From positions 76,547,501-76,611,500 of the forward strand of contig CP142454.1 in assembly GCA_038049695.1 (NCBI GenBank): a stretch of DNA of 64,000 nucleotides, given 5' to 3'. Made by a program: the position numbers and the translations under genes. The stretch is from Cinnamomum chago (Eukaryota > Streptophyta > Magnoliopsida > Laurales > Lauraceae). The first letter of the stretch is position 1, and every line of letters starts with the position of its first letter. Positions 1-25,665 of this stretch are shown in pieces. The notes under the pieces were generated by a model. That model ran no database searches, was not told the DNA's origin, and was given only the letters and a program-made list of their open reading frames with translations.

Positions 1-1314
1 TTAAAGACAACAGAAACCTACATATGATGGCAAAGGAATTACAACACCACATATTTAGCATGAAACACTTCCAGCCCACTAGTACTTGAGGCAGATTCCA
101 CTCATGACCTTTATGGACATAGAAAGGAAAGCAGAACCTTGATGGAGATTTTACTTTGTGGTCAATGAAATCAAGGTGTTAGCATCCACAGAAGTTCTCT
201 TTTGCGAGTCAAAAGACTGAACAGCCTAGGTTGCTCCATAAAGACTCAATGTCCTCCTTCTGGGATGCCTTGAGTTCCAGCTCTCTCTCTCTCTCTCTCT
301 CTCTCTCAACAGAAGCCAACCCAAGCTTTCCTATTCTCTCATGTTGCACTCCCTCCCTCCCTTTTTCTCTCTCCCCGACTCTCTCTTTCGTTCTGTCTCT
401 ATCTATCTTGCTCCCTCAGTCCCTCCGCCAAAATCCAACCCAACCCGACACCCTAAATGTCCAAATCCTGGAGCCTAACTTTTTGAACCCTAAGCCCTAA
501 CTCCCTAATTCCTATAACTCTAAACCATAATCCCTAATCTTTAATCTCTAATCTCCTTTCCCTAATCCCCTATATCCCTAAATCCCCCGAATTCTTAAAT
601 CCCTGAATCCAATCCCTAAACAGTAATTAAGCTTTTATTGTTTTATGTTTGATTCTATGTAATTAATTGATTTTATTCTTGAAGAATATTCGATTTATAA
701 TTGATTCTCTAGAGTTGTATAGGTTTAGTGAGACAGTGGCGTTTCTGTTATGATTTCTGTTGAAACCTTTGTTGTTGCTGCTGCTGCTGTTGTGTTGGAA
801 TTGTTTTCTGCTCTAGAACTGGGTTTTTAGGCTGAGAAATGTTGTAAATGATACTTCCAGTTGAGATTACAGAAAATTGCTTTTGGATGAGTCTCATATG
901 CTATTCAAGTTCGTCAGTTTGTGTTGGGTTAACTCATGCTTGATTTGTTGTTTTACTCTCCATCTGCATTTTGAATAATTCATTCTTTTTTGAAAGCTTA
1001 TCTTTTTGAACATTTATATTAGTTTTCTAATGCCTGAAATAGCAAGTAGTAGGAGTGATGCTTTGGTTGGAGATCTGAAAACTTGTTCTACCATATGCAT
1101 TTGATTCTATTTTTCTTTTTTATACTTTCTAGGGTGGGTTTGTTGTCTATTTCAACTTAGATAGGTCTATAAACCAAAATATAGTTGTTTAAACATACAG
1201 ATGCAGAATATACAAGTGAAAAAAAAAAAGTCAATAAATTATAAAATCAGTAAATTAGTAATAAAATGAAGCCAAATATCAGTATGGATGCAGGTTTGGG
1301 GCTTGGGTTGAGAG
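1..1314. other. Non-coding: (CT)n tract and CCCTAA-rich stretch
   Basis: A CT microsatellite lies at about 273-306 and a degenerate CCCTAA/CCCTAAT-rich stretch at about 450-620. The rest is T-rich, with the look of an untranslated leader or intron. No exon could be supported on either strand. Confidence 0.5.
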
Positions 1315-1435
1315 GGATTTGGAGATTGAGGATTAGGGTTTATAGTTTAGGAATTTGGGATTTGGAGATTGAGGATTAGGGTTTATAGTTTAGGAATTTG
1401 GGATTTGGAGATTGAGGATTAGGGTTTATAGTTAA
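1315..1435. repeat. 43-bp tandem repeat
   Basis: Nearly three copies of a 43-bp unit containing GGATTAGGGTTTATAG; successive copies of GGAGATTGAGG start at 1321, 1364 and 1407. The unit carries a telomere-like GGGTTTA word but is not a telomeric array. Confidence 0.85.
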
Positions 1436-1879
1436 AAGGAATTGGGTTGATTTTGGGTGAGGGAAGGAGAGAGAAAGGGAGGGAGAGGAAGATGGAGATA
1501 GAGATGAGATTACCTGTAGTGTAGAGAGAGAGAGAGCCGATCGATCGGAGAAGGGAGAAGGGGAAGCGGCAGCTGGCTAATTAATATAAGGTAGGAGTAG
1601 GAATGTGGAGAAATGCTCTCCAAGGCACAAGCCTATGGAGTCCATCTCTGTGGGGGGCAACTTTTGATCAGCCCTTTTTGCATACTCACCCATCCCATGG
1701 CATCAAACTTTTTTTTACACCGTTGGATTGAATCTTAAATAAATTTATGATGAAGAGACAACTAAAGATTAAGGGTATTAAATCAATGTTGGTTAGGATG
1801 GTATGATGGGGTTAAATTATTTGTTATCACCCATCCATAAAAAAGGAGACCTACCTCGCCCCTACCAATAAGAAGCCAC
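1436..1879. other. Non-coding, purine-rich then unremarkable
   Basis: GA-rich at 1455-1545 (mirror of a CT-rich leader), then mixed sequence up to the hAT element. No gene seen. Confidence 0.4.
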
Positions 1880-1887
1880 GTCCGAAC

Positions 1888-2350
1888 TAGAGGAGTAAAT
1901 TGGGTCGTGCCGGGCCAGCCTGTGAATGTCGTGTCTAGGTTAGGTTGGTGTCGGCTTAGCACGGCTTAGGTCTTCTTATGCTACATTGTGCCGCCCATGT
2001 TGGCCCAAATGCCTCTCCTTGGATTTCTTTTTTTTAAGTGTTTTTTATAAACTGAAAGAGAATTTATGGGCTTTTAGGATTTTCAATTTGAAATAAGTTG
2101 GAACTATTAAAACAAATGCACAAACATTAATATTAATTTACAAATAAAAAATTAATTAATTTAAGTTTTATATTTTATTTATATAAAAAATCAACATTTT
2201 TTAATATAAATGTCGTGTCCTGAAGTGCCATGGCTCAGGGCTCCTTGGCTAAACACGGCCCATCCTTTGGGTCGTGCAGTGCTAGGCCGACCCAATCAAA
2301 ATAGTCAACGTGTCGTGCTGACCCATGACCCAACCTGATTTACACCGCTA
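1888..2350. mobile_element. hAT-type non-autonomous element (MITE)
   Basis: 463 bp with inverted ends (TAGAGGAGTAAATTGGGTC on the left; the right end read inward is TAGCGGTGTAAATCAGG). A perfect 8-bp target duplication GTCCGAAC lies at 1880-1887 and 2351-2358, the hAT signature. The subterminal parts are GC-rich with repeated GGGTCGTGC-type words and the middle is AT-rich. No coding capacity. Confidence 0.88.
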
Positions 2351-2730
2351 GTCCGAACACCCTGCTTGCCAAAGCTGTTGTAAGAGAACCATGAAACACA
2401 TGAGGAAACTCCATCATAGGGCCCACATTAAAGATCAACTCAATTTGTTCAAGATAAATCTCATCCCCTTTGGTGATATACCAGTTCAATAAGGGCCTAC
2501 CCATCCAATTGATCGCTACGTGCCAACAATGATGCCACACTAGTGTCCACTCACATTTTTAGTCATGGGATCAATATTACGGTGAGGCATGTTCTTTTTA
2601 AAGTGAGACATGATAATATATCGTTGGACTGGATGTGTTTCATCTTGAACAGTTTGATCATCTCTATATGGGCCCCCGCAGTGGAGTTTCAAGCATGTAT
2701 TACACGGCTCCCGTGTGAATGTGTGATAGC

Positions 2731-5700
2731 TGTCATGACCCCGAAAATTAGGGTGTAATTAAGGGGATGTGATTACGGGGATTATTGTAAGTTGCAGCGT
2801 AGTAATTCTCTTCCCCAGAATCTACACAGGTGAGGACACGAGGTCTATCACCATTATGGAAGCTTGCATTGCGGTGCAATCCGAAGTCGAGAGCTCATCA
2901 GATTTCGTATTACATTACTAATGTCTTACCAGTTGCATCATACTTGTACCATGCTGCATCAGACTGTATAACATAAAAAGAAGATAAAAAGAGCTAGATA
3001 AGTAAACAAGAGATTATATTCTCATGATCCAAGAAATTACAAAAGAGTTATTAATTATAATCTCAAAATAAAATGCAAATAGAGGCCAGTACAACATAAT
3101 ACAAAACCCAAAATAAAGACTCACAGGTGTTAATGTCTCATGTGTAAGGAACGGAGTCTATATGACAACCTCAGCACAACAATTACTCACCTCTTGTGAC
3201 TTGGCAACCGCTTTCTCCTGATACTACTTTAGTGCGACGGTCGGGGCAATCATACCTACAGCACCAAGCGCAGAGAGTTAGACATGAATGTCCGGCAAGC
3301 ATTCAGTATAAGTGTCATAGTATGCAATAAAATAAAGAAATAAAAACTAGCAAATTAAATAAAATAAGTACAGTCTACTTAGATAGATTTATACAAAATT
3401 AGTGCGGTATACAGTCACAAGAACGGTATAATGTCATGTGTAAAACGTAGCAGTAAAGAATAAAACAGAACGTTACAGAACAGTCCAATATTAGAATCTA
3501 TCAGCGTATCCTATGGTTCAAAATCTCGGTCTCGGTATTGGCCGGGCCGAAAAACCGATATGATATCGATAACGGTCGTGGATATCGATCCGTCGCAGTC
3601 ATCGCGGTATGAAAATTTTTTTAATAAAAAAAAAAATCGAAAAAATATCCAAAAAATCCAGCATATTAGAAAATGCTGGAAAATAATATTTTTTCCATTA
3701 ATAACAGCAATAAATCAAAATCTCGGTCACCTTAAGTTATGAGTCCTGTCTGTGTCGCAGACTTGCAGTTCACTGTCTTTTCTAGTATTTCATATAATGC
3801 AAACACCAATCATTTACACACCATACAATGATCATGAATCATTAAAACAACATATTTATGATGAAATCTCCAAAAAATGATATATTATAATTCAAATATT
3901 AAAAAATTCGAAAATAAAAAAAAATTGGAAAAAAGTTCAAAATCATGTGTATGAGTAGATCTAGCATGAAAGTATGTAGATATAATTTCTAAATGAAGAA
4001 AACAACACAAGTGAGTAAGTGACAAACCTCTATGCTTCATCTATAAAAAAAAAAAAGAAAAAGAAAAAAAAACTATAATAAAATGCTTTAAGTTGATTTC
4101 CTCTTACCTTAGATAATTTCTCTTCAAAAAATAGAAGTGAGATTTGAAAATATGCAAGAGAGATGGTGGCTGCTGCTATTGCTAGTAAGGAGTTGAGAAG
4201 AAAGGAAAAAAAGATGAAGATGGGAAAAAAAATAAAAAAATTAGGATTCTCACCCTTTTTAACATATCTCGGCCGATATTTTAAAAATATTGGCTGAGAT
4301 AATAAAAAATCCACTATGAACTTCATCTCAGCGGAGTTAGGCCGAGATATTGAAGAAAAAAATCGATACCGATATCTTAATGAGATATCGGTTTGGCTGA
4401 TATAAATCAGTATTTACCGGTTTTTAAATCCATGGCGTATCTAAGTGGGCGTGTGTTGCCAGGATTTTCCCCAAAGCATCGGCTTGAGCTGGGGGAAGAA
4501 GTGACAGAACATGATTGTAGGAATGGGTGCATACACGTGTACCCTAGCGACCAGAACTGAATCATCAGTACGGTCCACCTGTTAGTCCCGTAGCGGTCGG
4601 GATATAAAGTACTACATCTCTTACAGCATAATAGGGTGGTATTGTATTACTATGCAAATGCGATAATCATGATGATATCAATCAATGCAGGTAACAATGC
4701 GGGCACAATAATCACAATGATTGCAGAAATGCTGACAATTACATTTATAATATAGCAATAACTATGTTTTGTGGTTGTGGCTCATGGCCCATTTCGAAAG
4801 GTCAGAGTCTACTCTGATTTTATGTTACTGGGCAAATTGGTGCACGTGGGCCATACATGAATTCAGACATAAAGATGCATGGCAACCATGGGACATGCCA
4901 CTTCACCACCTTACGAGGGATAGGGCAACTTAATGCTCGCACACCATCTAAAGAAACCATCTAAAGAAACCACCAAACGATCCAGGCGCATCCAAGGTCA
5001 AAGCAGGGCGATGACTGTTCGCTAAATCCCAAGGATTCATAGGTCACGATCCTAAGGCCGAGTATGACACGACGCATGAAACACAACAGATAAGATAAAC
5101 ATGCACCATGCATATGAGTATAAAAATTAACTGGTAAGGTGTAGTTAAGGATCCATTACAATGAAGTCTTTTAGCTATTGATTACCTTGGCATGCAAGTA
5201 TGATGATGCTCGAGACAATACACTTTAAAGGTTGGATATCATGTTTGGTTTTACACTCGGTGCATTTAGAAGTGGAGATATATAAACCCTAAGTCCGAAT
5301 AAAACTATAATCACTATGCTCCACATGCATCCGGATAATCTGAAGAGTGTAAGACAGTTAAAATTAAGTGAGGCAGTATTCGGGTACAAGGTACATCATA
5401 ATCCTAGGTTAACGGTCTCTTAAGCAAAAGGAAACCGGCTACAATGGGTTAAAATGAGTGTAAGACCCTCAAAGGCCCTCTTACACATGGATTGCTGGTT
5501 GTCCAAGACCCATCCTTAGGGTGGATCTCCGGGGTGCAAAACACCCACAATTGGGTGCAAACAGTGTGGCCACGATACGCAGTGGGGCCAAAGGTAGGGT
5601 ACAAGGTCCCCCAAAATCTAAGTATTCGGTCCCCTGTAAGAAGGGTGACCATGTTCAGTAGGTTACAAAGGGGCTAGGGGTCTCAAAGACCCTTAACTAG

Positions 5701-6560
5701 GGTCACCGGCGATCCCTCCCAGTCCCAAGGGTGTCCAATGGCTGTTCGGGGTGGATTGCATAAAGGTAGCCAAGTATTCTTTGGAAAAACTCACATTTCT
5801 AAGTGAGGTTCGGTCACAAATGGGTCTACCTATCAAGCATCTAGAAGTCCCAAATTGGGTCCCAAGGGCAAGGGTTGTAGTTCCCAAATCTAGGGCTAAA
5901 TGGTGTGTCAAAATAAGGCCCACCGGCCACTTGAAAACCCCCAAAAGTTGGGCCAAAAAGGGGCAAAAATAAGGCCCACTGGCCATGGAAAGAACCCCCC
6001 ATCGGCTATCCAAAAATTGCGGCCACCGGCTATAGGAACAGGGCCTAGCGGCCATTGAACAGCACTCACCGGCCATAGGAAAATTTGTTCTATGGTCGAC
6101 CATAGTTCGGCTGTAGAACAAATTTTTTTGCCAGTTATAGAATGTAGAATTTCTGACGGGTGGTCCGTTTGGCCGGCTATTAGGCTCTGTTTTGAGCCCA
6201 GAATTTGGGCCTTTTGTTCTTTTAACATTTTTTAAATTCAAGGACCTATAAAACTCAATTTTTAACAAGAAATTGCAATATAATCATTGTTAATTTAAGC
6301 ATTTCTTAATTATTTAAAACCATTGAATAACTTGCGGTGATAAATAAATTGAACACTTCTTTAGCCTCTTAGCTACCTTAATCACCTTATAATCAGCCCC
6401 TAAACCAGCTGGAAACACCTCTTAAAAAATTTCCAAAAAAATCAACTCCGAAAATCTCCTAAAAACCAAAACCCAAGCTACACTTAAAACTACCTTATGC
6501 ATGTGACATGTGAAGCAAATGGACCTCTAGATCCTGAAAACAATCAAAATAGGAGAAGCA
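2731..6560 (-). other. LTR-like non-coding block, possibly a decayed solo LTR of a Del/Tekay-type gypsy element
   Basis: Starts TGTCATGACCCCG at 2731, which on the minus strand would be an LTR end. It goes on for about 3.8 kb without a convincing gene, interrupted by the hAT MITE at 3512-4434. Between 5.9 and 6.2 kb there are several CCGGCCA-type words. I could not find a second boundary or target duplication, so the element type and right end are guesses. The 191-codon frame at 5693-6268 is low-complexity translation of these words, not a gene. Confidence 0.3.
3512..4434. mobile_element. hAT-like MITE with ATCGGCCGATATC-type subterminal repeats
   Basis: About 923 bp. Short inverted ends (TATGGTTCAAAA left; CATGGATTTAAAAA right, read inward) and an 8-bp direct repeat GCGTATCC/GCGTATCT (3504-3511, 4435-4442; one mismatch). 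Both subterminal regions carry repeated GATATCG, CGGCCGA and CCGATA words in opposite orientation. It lies inside the LTR-like block at 2731-6560. Confidence 0.7.
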
Positions 6561-6570
6561 CTTACCTTTA

Positions 6571-6868
6571 GGGCCCGTTTGATAATTTTACTAATATAGT
6601 CAAGTGAAGTCAAGTCATGTTAAACATCCCATCAAAAGCATTTTTTACCAAAACTCCTTTCATCTTTTAAAAAAAAAAAAGTAAAAAAAACAACTACATT
6701 TACTCACTAAAAGACAAAAAAAACTCCATTTTCCCATGCAAAAAGTCAAAAATATTCCATCCCAAACAACTAAAAATAAAATACCATCATAACTCACTTA
6801 TATTTTATTCATTCATTTCATTTTACTTCACTCCACTTTATTTTAAAAGTAAATTACCAAACAGGCCC
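6571..6868. mobile_element. Tourist-like MITE
   Basis: 298 bp with terminal inverted repeats GGGCCCGTTTGATAATTTTACT-like (slightly imperfect at the right end: AAATTACCAAACAGGCCC). Flanked by the TTA target duplication at 6568-6570 and 6869-6871 that Tourist/PIF-Harbinger elements make. AT-rich and non-coding. Confidence 0.85.
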
Positions 6869-6871
6869 TTA

Positions 6872-7861
6872 AGAAGCTCAAAGAAGGAGAGGAGATGAAG
6901 CTGCCGCCAGTCATGGAATCACACCAAAATGACATAGGTTGCATTAGAAGCAGCGTAAAGTCAATCAGCGGTATGCTAGTTTCTACGCTACTAGCATTTT
7001 GATTACATAAACAAGTACTCATAACCTCTTTTTTTTCTTTTATTTTCTTTCTAAAAACTATGAATATTTTATAATTCATGAATATTTAGATTGCAATGCT
7101 GGACATATCCGTGCTAAGCATGGGTTGGTATGCTAGTTTGATTTGATGCATGCAATTAGCTAAGCACTTTATTGGAGCAAACATACGGCCAACCTTTCTT
7201 ACCACTGGTGTGTCAAATGGAATCTGATAATATTTTTTAGTCCAAGAGAAATTCAGATCATATTTTTGAGAGTTCGCACAAGTGGAAAGAGGCCACAAAT
7301 GTGGAAAGAGTAGCCCAGATATCAATCTCTGGATCACCAAATGACATCAAGGGTTGCCAACCAATTGAAACCCCAAAAAATTATTTTGAAACTATATCCG
7401 GGTCTTCATCCACCATGATTCTACTTTGGATCTAACCCATTTGCATCCCTACTTCCCTACCTCTAGCCTCCAACTTGGGGAAAAGAGATGGCATTAGTCC
7501 GAATCTTAGAAAATGCACATTTACCTGAGCCGCCACTGTCCCATTCCATGTGGCCCGAATCCCCTCATGTTTCATAGGATCGAGCAAAAATTTTGAATGT
7601 TTCAGTGAGCCAGAAAGTAGTTCGTCTCATGGGCCCTTGATCGTGGATCCTTAAAACCAACTCAATTTGGAGGCAGAATCAGATTATCATCAAGCTAAGA
7701 ATGCATTAGAGGACGACTGTCGATTACCCAATTTCGGATCCCACAGTTGGCTTGTACTAGGCTCCGATCAATGACAATCGGTTATCCAAACATATGAACA
7801 CTAATTTGAAAGAAATAAGGCAATTGATTTATACCAATACTTCTTTTTTTTTTTTTTTTTT
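6872..7861. other. Non-coding stretch before duplication unit 1
   Basis: No exon, RNA or repeat family recognised. A poly-T tract at 7844-7862 marks the border of the duplicated unit. Confidence 0.45.
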
Positions 7862-8157
7862 AAATAAGAATTAAAGATTAAATTATACAAAGGCATAAAT
7901 TCAGATCATCATCAAAATTAGCCATGGGACTTTCCTCCTCAATTTCCATTCAAGAATAAGAACATAAGATCCCCAACATGATAGGCAGACAGCTTTTATT
8001 TTTAAAGTAGCCTCAACAACAGACATTATTGTGTTCAAAAGTAATAAAGTATAAGGGAGGTTGTAAACACATAAAGGGTGGGAGAAGCTCAACAAAGGCA
8101 AACTGGAAGGAGGAGATGAAAAAAAGCGGAAGATCCCATCTTTCTTCAATACAATCT

Positions 8158-21877
<13,720 letters not shown>

Positions 21878-22024
21878 CGATTCGCAGGATAAGTTGAAGA
21901 AGAACAGAGCCTCATCTTCTTCTTGTTCTTTGGCTGGCACCTTCGTATCCTTTCGAAGAATTATACCGTGCTCTGCGGGTGTATTTTGAATAAAGGTAGC
22001 TCGCGTATTTACAATTCCGAGTTG
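21878..22024 (-). promoter_or_regulatory. OASTL: Copy 1 cysteine synthase 5' UTR and truncated promoter, TATA altered
   Basis: Aligns with the copy 2 promoter up to about 22022. The position of the copy 2 TATAAATA reads TGTAAATA here (22013-22006, minus strand). The downstream GGTATAAT element is still present. Upstream of 22024 the sequence is no longer that of copy 2: it is the inverted far flank. Copy 1 has therefore lost its native distal promoter and one base of its best TATA box. Confidence 0.5.
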
Positions 22025-22026
22025 GT

Positions 22027-23281
22027 CCCACATTTGTGGAGATGACATTTGCACAAAAGCAAACATCAAAGACACTGGGATGAAGGTTAACTACTGAATA
22101 ATATATTAAAATTAATATCTCATTCTTATAAATCTATTTATAACAAGCTAATTAAAAATTTTAAATCAATTAAGAAATTATGAAAATCAAACATTTCATC
22201 TCTTAATCCACACCGGCATACATAAAATAAAGGAATCATATGTATTTATGCTCATTTTGAATACTAAATAAAACGTTTAAAAATAATATTAATTTATAGA
22301 GTTGGAAGGCATCCCTTTGAATTGGATTACATCCACACAAATGGGCCCAAGAGACATTTTATTGAAAAGGCACATATTTAGCCCAAGAGACACATTTTGT
22401 TGAAAATGCACATATTATGTGTTTTTGAAAGGACACATCCACAAATGAGCCCCAATATGCTAATGTGGCTACCCCTAAGGCCAAAATTGAGGTTTTTTTT
22501 TGCAACCAACATTCAGCTTTAAAGAGAAAGAAAATAAATGAATCATATGTATTTATGCTCATTTTGAATACTAAATAAAAACTTTAAAAATAATCTTAAT
22601 TTATAGAGTTGGAAGGATCCCTTTGAATTGGATTACATCCACACAAATGGGCTCAAGAGACATTTTATTAAAAAGACACATATTTAGTTCAAGAGACACC
22701 TTTTGTTGAAAAGGCACATATTATGTGTTTTTGAAATGACACATTCACAAATGGGCCCAATATGCTGATGTGACTTCCCCTGAGGCCAGAATTGAGAGTT
22801 TTTTTATGTTTTATTTGCAACCAACATTCAGCTTTAAAGAGAAAGAATTGACTTATTTGGTGCTTTCTTTTACCATCCTCTCATATCTAAGTATATACTA
22901 TCACAATGCTATTATTGAAAATTCATTATTTTGGAAGAATATCAATATATTTTGAAACATTATTTCCTAATTAAAAAGATGCTATGCAACATGAATTATT
23001 TTATAAATAATTATAAATAATAAATAAATATACAATATTTTAAAATTTTTGATAGATTTTCTTGATTTTTCTCTTCTTTTTTCAATTTTCTCATGTTCTC
23101 TTGCTTTGCAATTCCACCCTTACAAGAATGTACACTATATGACAAGCTTAATGGAGAATATAAAGTATAAACCAACCCGAGCAAAATTCAAGCCCAAGAA
23201 AGACTGTTATTATAATAAGAGTATAATATTACATAATATCTACAATTAATATTCTATATTATCATACTATATGTAATTCGA
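22027..23281 (-). repeat. Inverted copy of the 62088-62772 flank
   Basis: Both ends match the reverse complement of 62088-62772: CCCACATTTGTGGAG at 22027, then CACCATCCTCTCATATCT-type sequence near 22870, then 22.9-23.28 kb. In unit 2 this sequence lies beyond the promoter-side MITE; here it abuts the cysteine synthase promoter. The middle differs because of the 307-bp duplication here and an extra piece at about 62470-62660 there. Confidence 0.75.
22225..22846. repeat. Tandem duplication, two copies of about 307 bp
   Basis: GAATCATATGTATTTATGCTC starts at 22233 and again at 22540, and the sequence then matches through the CAACCAACATTCAGC end of each unit. AT-rich and non-coding. It lies in the part of the inverted segment that is missing from 62.1-62.77 kb. 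Confidence 0.85.
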
Positions 23282-24364
23282 ATATCTAGTCCAATTTCAG
23301 CACCCAAGGCTTGAGCTTCATACCTACAAAATTCCACTTGAGATCCAAAACTAATGCAAGTTGAAACTATGGTCCTTCATCTAGCGATGCTCAAGGAGCC
23401 AGGCACGGTCGGGCGCAACCCGCTTTGGGCCGGGTCTTAGCCTACAGTCTTAGAACTCGGGTTGAGCTTGGATCTAAATCTTTGGTTCATTTAACATATG
23501 GTCAGGGCTTGATAGAAAGCCGAAAACCCAACCCAAATAAGTAATGCAACTAGTTTTGGGATAGAAAGCTAGTCCGGTGTGACCTATGAACACCCATATC
23601 TACATGAAAATAATTTGACTTAATATATACTCTTTTTTTTGTTCATATTTTAGATTTATTTTGCACATTTGAAGTGTGTATTACAATCGAGTCAGTTACA
23701 GTATACTCCAGATTGGAGAAATCCTTTAAAGCCCCTTTTCATAAGAAATTGAAAAACTTCTCTATTGAGAAGATTTTATTTATTTTTTATACACAAAATA
23801 AGTATTGCACTAAGCATGTTGCACAAAATATTATAATAATTTCTCTTTTCACTATTCCATTGTTTTTGTGCAGCAATAGAATTCTAAGGAAACTTATCTT
23901 GCTTTTTGGCGTTGTCCACTATTTTCCTGTTAGTAGAATTTATTTTCTTTGATGGGAAGAATCTCGATTTTCTAAGAGTACATTTGTATTACATCCATGA
24001 AAAAGGATGTCCCGGCGTAGTGTCCACTGTGCTCCCCTCTCAAAACTGGTAGTAAATTGACAAACAACATAACATGAGTCGTTTAGTAATTTTTTGGTAA
24101 AAAAAGTCTAAAGTAAAGCATCAAATCAACATGGAATAAAATATAAGAGGGTCACAATAAGTCCTTTTATTGATATGACCCATGGGTCTTTTCATGTGTG
24201 AAAAATGAAGGCCTTACTTTGCCTTTATTTTACATGTTATTATATACTCTTAAATAAAAGAGTGAAAAGTATAGTACTTTTTCACTATACACCTGCCCAA
24301 TAAAATACAAGATGTGGGCCCCACTTATTATTATATTATATTATATATCTACCTTATGTATTAT
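23282..24364. other. AT-rich non-coding DNA before the Mutator-like element
   Basis: Includes a GC-richer patch at 23390-23600 with GGGTTGAG/CCCAACCC words like worn hAT element ends. The last about 110 bp (ACTATACACCTG...GTGGGCCCCAC) matches the repeat array on the other side of the Mutator-like element. No gene. Confidence 0.45.
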
Positions 24365-24373
24365 ATTATATAT

Positions 24374-24504
24374 GGGACCGGCTCTCCTCAACTGCAGTTG
24401 AGGAGAGCCTCAGTTGGACACATGCGACCGGAACGTGTGGGATTAAAACAGATTGAACGAAGAGGTTTTGCTGCTTCCGCTAAAATTTCATTTCCCCAAT
24501 CGGT

Positions 24505-24555
<51 letters not shown>

Positions 24556-24618
24556 GGCCTGCGACCCATCTAGTTGCTGCACTTCTCTTCCCTACGATCT
24601 TTCTCTCCTCTTCCCTGC

Positions 24619-24660
<42 letters not shown>

Positions 24661-24754
24661 GGCCTGCGACCCATCTCGTTGTTGTGCTTCTCTTCCCTCT
24701 CTCTTTCTCGTCTGGCCTGCGACCCATCTCGCTGTTGTGCTTCTCTTCCCTGCG

Positions 24755-24813
<59 letters not shown>

Positions 24814-25619
24814 GGCCTGCGACCCATCTAGCTGCTACGCTTCTCTTCCCTGCAAATTTTCATTTCTCCCTTTCTCGTTGTCAGAATGGTTTTCTCCCGA
24901 TCGCGTCGAGTGTCTCCCTCTCGCTGCGTCGCTCCCTTTCTCGTTACTGCTCTCCTGATCGCAACTAGCGTTTTCCTCTCGCTGCGTCTCTGCCACTCCC
25001 GTCGCTATATCTCTGCCTCACGACCGGTATCATCTTTGATCTCCAACACAGAAAACAGAGTAAGAAATGGGTTTTGGTGTTGATATGAATGGGTTATTCG
25101 TTGTTTAACCTTTCTTTCTCTAATGCTGAAATTTGTTTGGGGGTTTTGTCTTTTGCTGCCCTTGTTTTTTGAACAAAAGTTTTATGGGGCAATCTTTTTG
25201 GCGTCTTCTATCTGCAAGAGTGGTGAAATCCTCTTGCATTTTTTTTTTTTTGTTAATCCTCTTTTTATTTAGGTTTCAAGTGGATAAATAGTAATGTCTT
25301 TACTATGAAAATGTATGAACTTGTATCTCCCTCTTTCACTGAAAATGTAACTAAAGATATCAATAACATGCTAATAGATACAACCACAACAAGAACTTGT
25401 ATAATCTCAATTGCATTGATAAGAAATATCTCAATTGCATGAGCAAGAAGAATTGGGATGCTCAAATGTAGCTATCTGATCTATAGAAGACTCCAAGAGC
25501 CTTGTTCTGTAGAGGTGAGTGATAGAAATGTAGCTATTTTTATATTACTCCTTAAGTTGTGGATATCAGTAGGGAAAAGAGCTCTGCTCATCTCTTCTTG
25601 TGACCACTAAAAATCGAGA

Positions 25620-25665
<46 letters not shown>

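Noticed and set aside
231-500. Plus-strand open frame rich in Ser and Leu
   Set aside because: Translation of a (CT)n tract and CCCTAA-rich DNA; no domain, no conserved context.
450-620. Interstitial telomere repeat
   Set aside because: CCCTAA-like words are present but irregular; no run of the plant TTTAGGG unit.
260-1545. Long terminal inverted repeats of a transposon between 260-600 and 1290-1545
   Set aside because: The similarity of the two ends is limited to low-complexity CT-rich and CCCTAA-like words; no target duplication or shared unique sequence.
5693-6268. 191-codon minus-strand frame
   Set aside because: Translation of the CCGGCCA-rich block; three frames are open at once and no domain is seen.
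24314-24968. Large Ser/Leu/Arg-rich frames on both strands
   Set aside because: Produced by (CT)n and the minisatellite in the MULE end; the mirrored ones at 31843-32205 have the same cause.
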